The notes below the pieces were generated by a model, which was not told where the DNA came from, did not search any database, and saw nothing but the letters and a program-made list of their open reading frames with translations. A stretch of 64,000 nt of DNA, from assembly GCF_003386795.1 (NCBI RefSeq), contig NZ_QTUC01000001.1, forward strand, positions 2,852,001 through 2,916,000, in the 5' to 3' direction. Both the position numbers and the translations under genes were made by a program. Positions 17,541 through 25,628 of the stretch are shown here, in pieces (the stretch's first letter is position 1; every line of letters starts with the position of its first letter). Source of the stretch: Thermasporomyces composti (lineage in GTDB: Bacteria; Actinomycetota; Actinomycetes; Propionibacteriales; Actinopolymorphaceae).

Positions 17541-19010
17541 TCACCGCTTCAGCTCGAGGATGTCGCCGAAGGGGTCGTCATCCGAGGGCGTCGTCGTGGT
17601 CGGCGTCGGGCTGGGGGTGTGAGGCACCGACGCTTCAGGTGACGGATCAAAGGATGGGGTCGCCGTCGAGCTCGGCCGACGGCTCATCTCCTCCGCCACG
17701 GGACTCGGCGAGCTCGGCGGGGTGACGGGCACCGGGCTCGGTGCCGGTGGCTCCTGCTGATCGAACCACGGCAGGGGTAGCGGCAGCTTGAGCACCGTGG
17801 GAAGCGGCAGGGGCAACGGCAGCGCCGTCGGCAGGGGCAGAGGGAGTGGCAGCGGGAGAGGGAGGGGCTCGTCTTCCGGAGGCGTCGGTGGTTGCTTCGT
17901 CGTGGTCGTCGGCCGCGGGTACGTGGGCCACGGCACCGGCAGCGACGGCTTCGACGTGGGCTGGGGCTCCGGTGGAATCGTCGGCCAGGGCTTGGGCGGG
18001 AAGGGATCCGGCTTGGGGTCGCTCGTGGGCGTTGTGTCGGGCTCGGTCTCGGTGCCGTCGTCGTCGGAGTGGGACTCCGAGGTGGGCTCGGACTCGTCAC
18101 GCCTCTGTGACGTGTCGCTCGACGACTCGTCACGCTTGCGCGTCGACGTGTCCGACCGTCCAATGGGGTCCCGTCCCTTGCTCACGACCTCGGCGTCCTC
18201 GACTCCGCCCCTGCCCGGGTCGCACAGGGGGCACAGCGCGAGAGCCTGGTTGTCGAGTCGCTCCAGCGTGGTCCACGCCTTCTGGTAGGCGCCATTGGCC
18301 TCGGCCGGCAGGAGCGGAGCCGTCGCTTCCAGCCGGGGCTTGGCGTCGGCGACGAACTCCCGCAAGCGCAGGAGCGGCGCGGTGCGCTGGTCGCTACGGA
18401 ACGCCTCGATGAGGAGCGCGCCACCGTTTCGGGAGTCGCGGGTGAACTCCTCGAGCGTGGAGACGCTGAGGTCGATCCGTGTGGTGTCGTCGGAGTGGAT
18501 ACGGCCCTCCGCGGTGAGCTCGCCCAGCTCCGTGAGCCTGGTGGACGCGTGAGCGAGGTACTCCAGACCACGGGACTCGGCGTTCGTGGTCACCGCGGCC
18601 TCGGTGCGTTCCAGGCCGCGCTTGATCGGATAGAGGAAGTCGCCAGGGAGGGCGGAGCGGGCGGCCGCCGCGGTGCCGACCATGCCGCCCGCCAGCACGA
18701 TGGAGGCGGCCATCGCGCCCACCCGGAGCCGGGTCGGCTTGCGGTCAGCGGGCCTGCTCGCCGGCGCCTCCACCACGTCGTCCGCCACGCTCGCGGCGCG
18801 CGCCGTGCTCGCCGCTCGCTCGGCCGCCACGGCGACCAGCTGGGCCCGCAGTGACTGACGGAAGTCTTCCGAAGGCGTGATCTCGGCCGGGCGCAACCGG
18901 TTGACCAGTCCGAGAAGGGAAGCCAGCTCCGGGTCAGACGTGCGCCTCGACCCCTCCACGAGGCGCGCGAAGTCCTCAGCCCGCCGGCGGGAAGCCAGGA
19001 GTGAGGTCAT
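17541..19010 (-). CDS. rsbN: RsbN-like transmembrane anti-sigma factor (DUF5667)
   Basis: Probable membrane anti-sigma factor for the adjacent BldN-type sigma factor. Residues 1-90 are a cytoplasmic helical region (ARLVEGSRRTSDPELASLLG). One transmembrane segment spans about 97-118, followed by the DUF5667 segment (LPGDFLYPIKRGLERTE, residues 121-137). The outer half is low-complexity: Ser/Asp-rich, then long Pro-Leu repeats and a Pro/Thr tail. At 489 aa the outer region is long. The position directly downstream of bldN matches Streptomyces bldN-rsbN. ATG 19010 has GAGGA upstream, and a BldN-type promoter lies at 19081-19108. The sigma-binding role is inferred from synteny and family. Confidence 0.82.
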   Translation of the reverse strand: MTSLLASRRRAEDFARLVEGSRRTSDPELASLLGLVNRLRPAEITPSEDFRQSLRAQLVAVAAERAASTARAASVADDVVEAPASRPADRKPTRLRVGAMAASIVLAGGMVGTAAAARSALPGDFLYPIKRGLERTEAAVTTNAESRGLEYLAHASTRLTELGELTAEGRIHSDDTTRIDLSVSTLEEFTRDSRNGGALLIEAFRSDQRTAPLLRLREFVADAKPRLEATAPLLPAEANGAYQKAWTTLERLDNQALALCPLCDPGRGGVEDAEVVSKGRDPIGRSDTSTRKRDESSSDTSQRRDESEPTSESHSDDDGTETEPDTTPTSDPKPDPFPPKPWPTIPPEPQPTSKPSLPVPWPTYPRPTTTTKQPPTPPEDEPLPLPLPLPLPLPTALPLPLPLPTVLKLPLPLPWFDQQEPPAPSPVPVTPPSSPSPVAEEMSRRPSSTATPSFDPSPEASVPHTPSPTPTTTTPSDDDPFGDILELKR

Positions 19011-19028
19011 CGGCGGTCCTCTCGGACA

Positions 19029-19061
19029 GGAGGTCGAATAGTGTGTAAGAGGACGACCTCC
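19029..19061. repeat. 8-bp inverted repeat in the rsbN leader
   Basis: GGAGGTCG (19029-19036) and CGACCTCC (19054-19061) face each other across 17 nt, between the BldN-type promoter and the rsbN start. In the mRNA the downstream arm contains Shine-Dalgarno-like sequence. It could be an operator or an RNA hairpin; no proof of either. Confidence 0.5.
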
Positions 19062-19080
19062 GGCGAATCAGACACCCGCA

Positions 19081-19108
19081 CCAACGATCCGCCGTGTCTG
19101 GAGTTACG
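19081..19108 (-). promoter_or_regulatory. BldN-type promoter of rsbN
   Basis: On the minus strand CGTAAC (-35) is followed by exactly 16 nt and CGTTGG (-10). From memory, the consensus for Streptomyces sigma-BldN is CGTAAC-N16-CGTTGA, so 11 of 12 positions match with the exact spacing. The predicted start site is about 64 nt before the rsbN ATG. It implies feedback: BldN drives its own anti-sigma factor, as reported in Streptomyces. Confidence 0.8.
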
Positions 19109-19158
19109 ACCCGCTGAGCACGCCATACGCCACACCGTCCAGAGCGCACCCACCTGCG

Positions 19159-20055
19159 TCATCTGATGCCTTTGGGAAGCAGCTTCGCGAGGTTGCGGAC
19201 GGCGCGGAGCTGAAGCTGCTTCACCGCCCCCTCGCTCTTGGACAGCACCTGGGCGGTCTCCGCGACGGAGAGCCCGTTGAGGAAGCGCAGGACGAGACAC
19301 TCCTGTTGGTCTGGCTTGAGCTTGCGGACGGCCTTGACGAGCTCCTCGTTGGTCAGGGTGGCGAGCACGTCGTCCTCGGGTCCGTCGGCGGCGAGGTCGT
19401 AGTCGAGGATCTCGCCGGTGGCGACCTCGAGGCGGAAGCGTCCGGACTTGAAGTGGTCGGTCACGAGGTTGCGGGCGATGGTGACCAGCCAGGCGCCGAA
19501 GTCGCGTCCCTGCCACCGGAACGACGACAGCGCCCGCAGCGCCCGGAAGAACGTCTCGCTCGTGAGGTCCTCGGCCAGGGCGTGTGTGCCGACGCGGTAG
19601 TAGATGTAGCGGTAGATCGTGGACACGTAGTGGTCGTACAGCTGGCCGAACGCCTCGGCGTCCCCGTCCTTGGCGAGCTCGACCAGCGCGACGATGCGGG
19701 GATCCTGCGTCGTCTCCTGCTCGGTCCGGACGCCCGCGCGGTGGAACGAGAGGGAGGCCGGGCGCGCTTCGGCGGTCTCTTGGTGCGAGGCCTGCAGCAG
19801 CCGGGTGTCGTCAGGACACCCACCGGTGGTATGAGGCCAGCTGGGGCAGGTACGGTCGTCGGCCACCACGGCACCGGCTGGGACGGGGTGTGCCGAGGCG
19901 GTCGCACCCTCCAGGAGCGCGCGGAGGAGGGCGAAGAGCTCCGCGACTCCCTCCCGGTCGGCGGTGATGGGTCGTTCGGTCTGCGGCGTCAATGTCTGCT
20001 CCCGACCCCCCGACCACACGGACTTCTGTCCCACCGAGGGCATCGTAGGAGACAT
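19159..20055 (-). CDS. bldN: BldN-type ECF sigma factor with long N-terminal pro-sequence
   Basis: ECF sigma factor, 298 aa. Sigma region 2 spans about residues 131-200 (FGQLYDHYVSTIYRY; AEDLTSETFFRALRAL) and region 4 about 238-292 (LVLRFLNGLSVAETAQVLSK). About 115 residues precede region 2, far longer than normal for ECF factors. Streptomyces BldN also has an unusual N-terminal extension that is removed by proteolysis, so this is probably a pro-sigma factor. Its upstream HAD gene, downstream rsbN and nearby rex-hem genes match the Streptomyces locus as I recall it. In Streptomyces BldN controls aerial growth and chaplin genes. Upstream sits an 11-bp repeat array. Confidence 0.88.
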   Translation of the reverse strand: MSPTMPSVGQKSVWSGGREQTLTPQTERPITADREGVAELFALLRALLEGATASAHPVPAGAVVADDRTCPSWPHTTGGCPDDTRLLQASHQETAEARPASLSFHRAGVRTEQETTQDPRIVALVELAKDGDAEAFGQLYDHYVSTIYRYIYYRVGTHALAEDLTSETFFRALRALSSFRWQGRDFGAWLVTIARNLVTDHFKSGRFRLEVATGEILDYDLAADGPEDDVLATLTNEELVKAVRKLKPDQQECLVLRFLNGLSVAETAQVLSKSEGAVKQLQLRAVRNLAKLLPKGIR

Positions 20056-20091
20056 CCGCCCAGACTGGAATACGCCGGGCTAATGCATACC

Positions 20092-20135
20092 GTGTCTCCT
20101 CGGTGTCTCCTCGGTGTCTCCTCGGTGTTTCCTGG
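20092..20135. repeat. 11-bp tandem repeat upstream of bldN
   Basis: GTGTCTCCTCG occurs three times exactly (20092-20124) with a fourth degenerate copy (20125-20135), 37-80 nt upstream of the bldN start. On the bldN sense strand each exact unit contains GACAC, spaced 11 bp, about one helical turn. A separate 12-bp direct repeat (GACGCGGTCACG at 20147-20158 and 20200-20211) lies just beyond, its second copy covering the stop codon of the HAD gene. Confidence 0.85.
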
Positions 20136-20206
20136 ACGTCGCCGCGGACGCGGTCACGTTCTGAGACAGGCGACCGGGTGCGGTCCTGGGCTCACGGGCG
20201 ACGCGG

Positions 20207-21073
20207 TCACGCTCCGGAACGGCGGTCGCGGACACGGCCCGCGTTGCGTCGAAGCGCCGCCGCGGCCGCGGTCGCGCCGCCGATGGCTCCGGCGAGCCCG
20301 GCGGTGGCAAGTCCCACCTGGACGGCGCGCCGACCCCGACGGAAGTCGCGGATGCGCCAACCGTGTCGACGGGCGTGAGCACGGAGCTTCCGATCAGGAT
20401 TGATCGCGCAGGGGTGCCCCACCAGGGAGAGCATGGGGATGTCGTTGGACGAGTCTGAGTAGGCCGAGCACAGGCGCAAGTCCAGCCCTTCCTCGGCGGC
20501 GAGCTGACGAACGGCGTTGGCCTTCGCGGCTCCGTGCATGAGGTCGCCGACGAGCCGGCCGGTGTAGAAGCCGTTGACGGTCTCGGCGACAGTGCCGATC
20601 GCGCCGGTGAGACCGAGGCGGTCGGCGATGAGCCTCGCGATCTCGATGGGCGCCGCGGTCACCAACCAGACTCGCTGCCCCTGGTCGAGGTGACGCTGGG
20701 CGAGGGCGGCGGTGCCAGGCCAGATCTTGGTCGCCAGCACCTCGTCGAAGATCTCCTCGGAGAGCTCGAGGAGCTCGTGTACCGGCCAGCCCGCGATGAA
20801 GTCCAGCGCCTGCTCACGGATCAGCCGCATGTGATCGGGGTCCTCCGACCCGACCACGCGGAACTTCAGCTGTCGCCAGCCGGCGGTGAGGATGTCGCGG
20901 GTGGAGAAGAACTTGCGGCTGTGCAGCCCACGAGCGAGATAGAACAGCGACGCGCCGCGCATGAGGGTGTTGTCGACGTCGAAGAACGCCGCCGCGCGGG
21001 AGTCGGGTGTGACCTCGGTCTCGCGGGCGGAAGTCGTCGCCTCAGCCGCATCCTCCGCGCGCGTCATGGTCAT
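20207..21073 (-). CDS. HAD-superfamily (subfamily IB) phosphatase
   Basis: SerB-like HAD hydrolase, 288 aa. Motif I is FFDVDNTL (DxDxT-like nucleophile), motif II includes WLVTAAPIEIA, and motif III/IV is YSDSSNDIPML. A C-terminal hydrophobic segment (GLATAGLAGAIGGATAAAAAL) may anchor it to the membrane. A member of this family also sits upstream of bldN in Streptomyces. The substrate is unknown; related proteins dephosphorylate phosphoserine or lipid-linked phosphates. ATG 21073 opens a MTMTRAED start; the longer upstream frame overlaps the divergent gene and is rejected. Confidence 0.87.
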   Translation of the reverse strand: MTMTRAEDAAEATTSARETEVTPDSRAAAFFDVDNTLMRGASLFYLARGLHSRKFFSTRDILTAGWRQLKFRVVGSEDPDHMRLIREQALDFIAGWPVHELLELSEEIFDEVLATKIWPGTAALAQRHLDQGQRVWLVTAAPIEIARLIADRLGLTGAIGTVAETVNGFYTGRLVGDLMHGAAKANAVRQLAAEEGLDLRLCSAYSDSSNDIPMLSLVGHPCAINPDRKLRAHARRHGWRIRDFRRGRRAVQVGLATAGLAGAIGGATAAAAALRRNAGRVRDRRSGA

Positions 21074-21253
21074 CCAGCCTAGAGCCTGGACGCCACTCGC
21101 TTGGGAGGGATGTCCGGTACGCGCCGTCTGGACCGTGCCATCGTCAGGGTGAAACCCTTGCCACGGAGCGTGCCCGTGCCGCGCGTCGGCGCCGGCATGT
21201 GCCAGACTCCCTGTGCCGGCGTCGCGCCGGCCTGGCAGTCCGAGGGAGGGGCC

Positions 21254-22831
21254 GTGAACGTCGCCGACCTGGTCCGCCGGGCCGCTCAGGCGAGCCCTGA
21301 CCGGACCGCCCTCGTCGCAGAGGAACGCCGCCTGACCTGGGCGGAGTTCGACCGCGCGGTCGACCGTTGCGCTGCCGCGCTCTCGGGTGGTGGCCTGGTC
21401 GCGGGCTACCGAGTGGCGCTCGCCTTGAGCAACTCGATCGAGTTCGCTCTCTGCTATTTCGGCGCGCTGCGGGCGGGGCTCGTCGTGGTCCTGGTCGATC
21501 CAGCCGGCACGGCGGCGGAGATGGCCGACGTGCTTGCGGAGACGGGGACCCGCGTCGTCCTCGCCGACGCCGCGAGTGTCGACGCGGTGCGGTCCGCCGT
21601 GCGCCAGATCGCCGGTCGTCCGCGCGGGGTCGGAGGGCCAGGCAGTGCCGATCACGACGCGGAGTTCGTGCCTCGCGTGGTGCCGGTCGGTGTCCCGGCC
21701 GCGGCCGGCGAACGGTCCTACGACGACCTGATGGCCACGCCGGCGCGCACTCCCGCCGTTCCGCCGGCTGACCCCGAGGCCCTCGCTCTCCTAGCCCGCA
21801 CGCCTGGAAGCGGTGTCCGACGCCGCGTGGCGATGCTCACCCATCGGGCACTCGTGGCGGCGATCGACCAGTGGTCGGCTGCCGAGCCGACGCCTGTACG
21901 AGGCGAGGACGTGGTTCTGGCCACGGTGCCGCTGTGCCACGTCGTCGGTTGCACAGCGGTGCTGGGCGCGGTGGCCCGTGCCGGCGCCACCCTCGTCGTG
22001 GTGCGCCACGACCAGCCCGAGCGCGCGCTGGAAGTGGCGGCCACCGAGAAGGTGACGGTCGTTCCAGTCGTCCCGCCGATCCTCGCCGCCTGGAGCCGGA
22101 GCGCCGAGTTGGCCGACGGGCTCGTCAGCGTGCGTGTGCTTCAGTCGCTGGGTTCGCCGCTTCCAGCCGGCGTTCGGCAGGAGGTGGAGACGGCGACCGG
22201 ACTCGTCGTCCACGATGGGTACGTGCTCACCGAGGCGGCCGGGCTGGTGACGACCACCCTGCCGGGTGCCGCGCCGGGCGACGCTGCACAACGACCCAAA
22301 GGTCTCGGCGTCCCGCTGCCCGGGGTGGAGATCCGGGTCGTCGACGACGCGGGGGTCGATGTCGAGCCGGGTGAGCCCGGCCAGATCCTCCTCCGGAGCC
22401 GGAGCATGTTCTCCGGCTACTGGCCTGATGGCTCAGAGGACCCGGGTGCGGACGGCTGGCACCTCACCGGCGACGTCGGCTACCTGGACGAGGAGGGCCG
22501 CCTCACCCTGGCCGGCCGGCGCTCGGAGGTGGTCGTCGTCTCCGGGTTCAACGTCTATCCCCGCGAGGTGGAGGAGGTCATCGCCGAGCTGGACTCGGTG
22601 GCCGACGTCGCCGTGGTCGGCGTGCCGGATCCGGCCACAGGGGAGGCCGTCGTCGCCTACGTCGTCCCTCGTCGAGGACGGACGGTGACGCCGGGCGAGG
22701 TCTCCGCTCACTGCGCCGCTCGACTCGCCAGGTTCCGTCGCCCCAGCGTCGTTCGGGTCGTCGACGAGCTGCCCAGGTCGGCCACCGGCAATGTGCTCCG
22801 AGCCCGACTCGCCGCGGAGCTGTCCGGCTGA
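21254..22831 (+). CDS. acyl-CoA synthetase-like protein with degenerate catalytic motifs
   Basis: Member of the ANL superfamily (AMP-binding, 525 aa). Overall order is intact: TWAEFDRAVDRCAAAL, VLTEAAGLV, HLTGDVGYLDEEG, VSGFNVYPREVEEVI. The phosphate-binding loop, normally TSGTTGxPKG, reads TPGSGVRRRVA. The C-terminal catalytic Lys of ATGK is Asn (SATGNVLRA). Both changes predict loss or strong change of adenylation, so it may be a non-catalytic binding protein. GTG 21254 has GAGGGAGGGG upstream. It is divergent from the HAD gene; its partner is unknown. Confidence 0.8.
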   Translation: MNVADLVRRAAQASPDRTALVAEERRLTWAEFDRAVDRCAAALSGGGLVAGYRVALALSNSIEFALCYFGALRAGLVVVLVDPAGTAAEMADVLAETGTRVVLADAASVDAVRSAVRQIAGRPRGVGGPGSADHDAEFVPRVVPVGVPAAAGERSYDDLMATPARTPAVPPADPEALALLARTPGSGVRRRVAMLTHRALVAAIDQWSAAEPTPVRGEDVVLATVPLCHVVGCTAVLGAVARAGATLVVVRHDQPERALEVAATEKVTVVPVVPPILAAWSRSAELADGLVSVRVLQSLGSPLPAGVRQEVETATGLVVHDGYVLTEAAGLVTTTLPGAAPGDAAQRPKGLGVPLPGVEIRVVDDAGVDVEPGEPGQILLRSRSMFSGYWPDGSEDPGADGWHLTGDVGYLDEEGRLTLAGRRSEVVVVSGFNVYPREVEEVIAELDSVADVAVVGVPDPATGEAVVAYVVPRRGRTVTPGEVSAHCAARLARFRRPSVVRVVDELPRSATGNVLRARLAAELSG

Positions 22832-22938
22832 CCTGTCGCGCCGGAGCGTCCCGGCGGCGTGACCGGCAGGTGAGGCGGGCCCGCTAGAAAGGCTTGACGG
22901 TCACGGCGAGCCCCGCTCGCTGGGACCGACGACACTGA

Positions 22939-22972
22939 ACATCCGCCTGGACATAACATCCGCCTGGACATA
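22939..22972 (+). repeat. 17-bp perfect tandem duplication
   Basis: ACATCCGCCTGGACATA occurs twice back to back (22939-22955, 22956-22972), 36 nt before the glutaredoxin-like gene. It could affect promoter spacing or the mRNA leader. Confidence 0.9.
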
Positions 22973-23008
22973 GAGGACAAACACGTTCACTGGGACGAAC
23001 GGACACGA

Positions 23009-23242
23009 ATGGCGAGGGTCACCCTTTACAGCAAGCCCGGCTGTCACCTGTGTGACGACGCGCGCGAGGTGATCGCGGCCGTGTGCGAGGACCTGGGCGT
23101 CGATTGGGTCGAGGTGGACATCACGACGGATGAAGAGCTGTACCGTCGGTGGTGGGAGCAGATCCCGGTGACCTTCGTCGACGGACGCCAGCACGACTTC
23201 TGGCGCGTCGACGAGGCGCGGCTGCGGGCGGCCCTGGCCTAG
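23009..23242 (+). CDS. glutaredoxin-like thioredoxin-fold protein
   Basis: A 77-aa redox protein of the glutaredoxin/DUF836 type. The active site CHLC (YSKPGCHLCDDA) is near residues 12-15, and the cis-Pro segment is IPVTFVDG. It lies before rex on the same strand, as in Streptomyces, and is separated from rex by its own promoter. A role in thiol-disulfide exchange is likely; the partner is unknown. Confidence 0.88.
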   Translation: MARVTLYSKPGCHLCDDAREVIAAVCEDLGVDWVEVDITTDEELYRRWWEQIPVTFVDGRQHDFWRVDEARLRAALA

Positions 23243-23375
23243 CAGGGGTGGGCGCAGACCACGCGGAGCGTCCGCGAGGTGACAGCCGGTCGGTCGCGCC
23301 CCGTGCTTCGGCGGCGAGGGTCACACCTGGCACGCCGCTCCCGGCGGCCTGACGATCAAGCGTCCACGCTCGATT

Positions 23376-23404
23376 TTGTTCGCGCGTTCACAAAGTCCTA
23401 GGCT
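23376..23404 (+). promoter_or_regulatory. rex promoter with overlapping Rex operator
   Basis: TTGTTCGCGCGTTCACAA (23376-23393) matches the Rex operator TTGTGAACGCGTTCACAA at most positions, with a complete right half. It covers the -35 hexamer TTGTTC (23376-23381) and most of the 17-nt spacer before the -10 TAGGCT (23399-23404). Binding would block this promoter, so Rex should repress its own operon, including hemACD, when NADH is low. Confidence 0.85.
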
Positions 23405-23473
23405 TGGATCGCCGACCGGGTTCGTCCGGTCGGCCGGAGGCGTCGTGGGAACGTCTCATACCTCAGGAGTGAA

Positions 23474-24205
23474 GTGAGTTCGTCGCGTCCCCGCCGTACC
23501 CATGACACGGACGCGCGGCCGAGTCGCGGGATTCCCGAGGCGACGGTCGCGCGGCTCCCGGTGTATCTCCGCGCGCTGACCGCGCTGTCCGAACGTGGGA
23601 TCGCGACCGCGTCGAGTGAGGAGCTGGCCCGCGCCGCCGGCGTCAACTCCGCCAAGCTCCGAAAAGATCTCTCCTACCTCGGCTCCTACGGGACCCGCGG
23701 CGTCGGTTACGACGTCGAGTACCTCCGCTACCAGATCGCACGGGAGATCGGTCTCACCCAGGACTGGCCCGTGATCATCGTGGGCATCGGAAACCTCGGC
23801 CACGCGCTCGCCAACTACTCTGGCTTCGTCTCGCGAGGTTTCGGCATCGTCGGCCTGTTGGACGCCGATCCGGCCAAGGTGGGTGAGCGAGTCGGCGATC
23901 ACGTCGTCCGCGCATACAGCGAGCTCGAGGACGTCGTTCGCGAGTACAACGTGTCGATCGGGATCATCGCCACGCCGGCGTCGGCCGCACAAGAGGTGTG
24001 TGACCGGATGGTCGCCGCGGGCATCACGAGTGTGCTGAACTTCGCCCCCGTGGTGTTGAACGTCCCTCCTGGTGTCGATGTCCGCAAGGTCGACCTGTCC
24101 ACTGAGCTGCAGATCCTCGCCTACCACGAGCAGCGCAAGGCGCTGTCCGCGCGGTTGACGAAGGTCGACGGTGTGCCTGCCGAGAGGAGTTCCGTCGCCC
24201 CATGA
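23474..24205 (+). CDS. rex: redox-sensing transcriptional repressor Rex
   Basis: NADH/NAD+ sensor repressor, 243 aa. An N-terminal winged helix (residues about 20-80: LPVYLRALTALSERG; ARAAGVNSAKLRKDLSYLG) recognises DNA. The Rossmann domain follows with IVGIGNLGHAL and a YHEQRK-containing C-terminal swapped helix. GTG 23474 follows AGGAGT. The gene heads an operon with hemA, hemC and hemD, the arrangement studied in Streptomyces coelicolor. The operator overlapping its promoter and the one before the nuo operon indicate the local regulon. Confidence 0.96.
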   Translation: MSSSRPRRTHDTDARPSRGIPEATVARLPVYLRALTALSERGIATASSEELARAAGVNSAKLRKDLSYLGSYGTRGVGYDVEYLRYQIAREIGLTQDWPVIIVGIGNLGHALANYSGFVSRGFGIVGLLDADPAKVGERVGDHVVRAYSELEDVVREYNVSIGIIATPASAAQEVCDRMVAAGITSVLNFAPVVLNVPPGVDVRKVDLSTELQILAYHEQRKALSARLTKVDGVPAERSSVAP

Positions 24206-24275
24206 GCCAGCGGCGCCAGTCAGCGGTTCGACTCTCGCGTGCCTTGCGCGCACTCGGAGCGAAGCGAGGTCGCGC

Positions 24276-25628
24276 ATGAGCCTGCTCGTTGTCGGCTTGT
24301 CCCACCGAGGAGCGCCCATCGACGTGCTGGAGCGGGTTGTCCCGGCTCCCGAGGGCGTCGAGAAGTTCCTCGAGGAGGTTGTCCAGTGCCCGCGAGTCGC
24401 GGCGGCGGTTGTCTTGGCGACCTGCAACCGCGTCGAGGTCTACGCCGAGGTGGAGCGCTTCCACGGTGGCGTCGAGCAGCTGACGGAGCTGCTGGCGCGG
24501 CGCGCTGGCGTCACGACCGCCGAGCTCACGCCCTACCTGTACGTGCGGTACGAGGAAGGCGCGGTGAGCCACCTGTTCTCGGTGGCGTGTGGCTTGGACT
24601 CCATGGTGGTCGGCGAGACGCAGATCCTCGGCCAGGTCAAGGCCGCGTTGCGCACGGCCCAGGACGCCGAGACGGTGGGCTCGACGCTCAACGCCGTGTT
24701 CCAGCACGCGCTGCGGGTGGGCAAGCGAGCCCACGCCGAGACCGACCTAGGCCGGGCTGGGCGCTCCGTGGTGACGGCCGCGCTCGAGCGTGCCGCCCGG
24801 GTGTTGGGTGACCTCACCGGGCGTTCGGCGCTCATCGTGGGCGCCGGGTCCATGGCCGCCCTCGCCGCGACCACCCTGCGCCGGGACCACGACGCGCGCG
24901 TGGTGATCGTCAACCGCACCCTCGAACGTGCCCGCCGGTTGGCCGAGAACGTGTCCGGTCGGGCCGTCGCGATGAGCGACCTCGCCGTCGAGCTGCCGGC
25001 CGCCGACCTCGTCATCTCCTGCACCGGCGCGGTCGGCACGGTCCTCAGCGGCGAGCGACTGGCGTCCGCGGTCGCGGCCCGGGCCGGCGCGCCCCTCGTG
25101 GTCTGCGACCTCGCCTTGCCTCGCGACGTCGAGCCCGGTGCCGGGGATCTCGCCGGCGTGACGCTCATCGACCTGGAAAGCCTGGCGGCCGGCGGTGGCG
25201 AGACCTCAGGTGCCGCCGCCAGCGACATCGAGGCGGTCCGCTCGATCGTCGCCGAGGAGGTCGCGGCGTTCGCGGCGTCCAGGCGGGCGGCCGCGGCGGT
25301 CCCCACGGTGGTGGCGCTGCGGACGATGGCGGCGGAGGTCGTCGACGCGGAGCTGCGCCGCTTGGCGAGCCGTCTGCCCGACCTGGACGAGACGGTTCGG
25401 TCCGAGGTGGAGTGGACGGTCCGCCGCGTGGTCGACAAGCTGCTGCACGCGCCGACGATCCGGGTGAAGGAGCTGGCCGAGCAGCCCGTGGAGACCTCCT
25501 ACGCCGACGCGCTGCGCACGCTGTTCGCGCTCGACCAGGCCACCGTCGAGGCGGTCACCAACGCGGACCCGATGCGCCCTGTGGAACGTCCGGAGCCGGG
25601 CGAGGAGACGACGGGGGTCGCATCGTGA
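24276..25628 (+). CDS. hemA: glutamyl-tRNA reductase
   Basis: First committed step of C5 tetrapyrrole synthesis: NADPH reduction of glutamyl-tRNA to glutamate-1-semialdehyde. The 450-aa protein has the catalytic Cys50 in ATCNRVEVY, the signature HLFSVACGLDSMVVGE, the nucleotide-binding IVGAGSMA, and a C-terminal dimerisation helix region. ATG 24276 follows a GAGG motif. The frame is open farther upstream but overlaps rex. Its stop overlaps hemC by 4 nt (GTGA). Confidence 0.96.
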   Translation: MSLLVVGLSHRGAPIDVLERVVPAPEGVEKFLEEVVQCPRVAAAVVLATCNRVEVYAEVERFHGGVEQLTELLARRAGVTTAELTPYLYVRYEEGAVSHLFSVACGLDSMVVGETQILGQVKAALRTAQDAETVGSTLNAVFQHALRVGKRAHAETDLGRAGRSVVTAALERAARVLGDLTGRSALIVGAGSMAALAATTLRRDHDARVVIVNRTLERARRLAENVSGRAVAMSDLAVELPAADLVISCTGAVGTVLSGERLASAVAARAGAPLVVCDLALPRDVEPGAGDLAGVTLIDLESLAAGGGETSGAAASDIEAVRSIVAEEVAAFAASRRAAAAVPTVVALRTMAAEVVDAELRRLASRLPDLDETVRSEVEWTVRRVVDKLLHAPTIRVKELAEQPVETSYADALRTLFALDQATVEAVTNADPMRPVERPEPGEETTGVAS

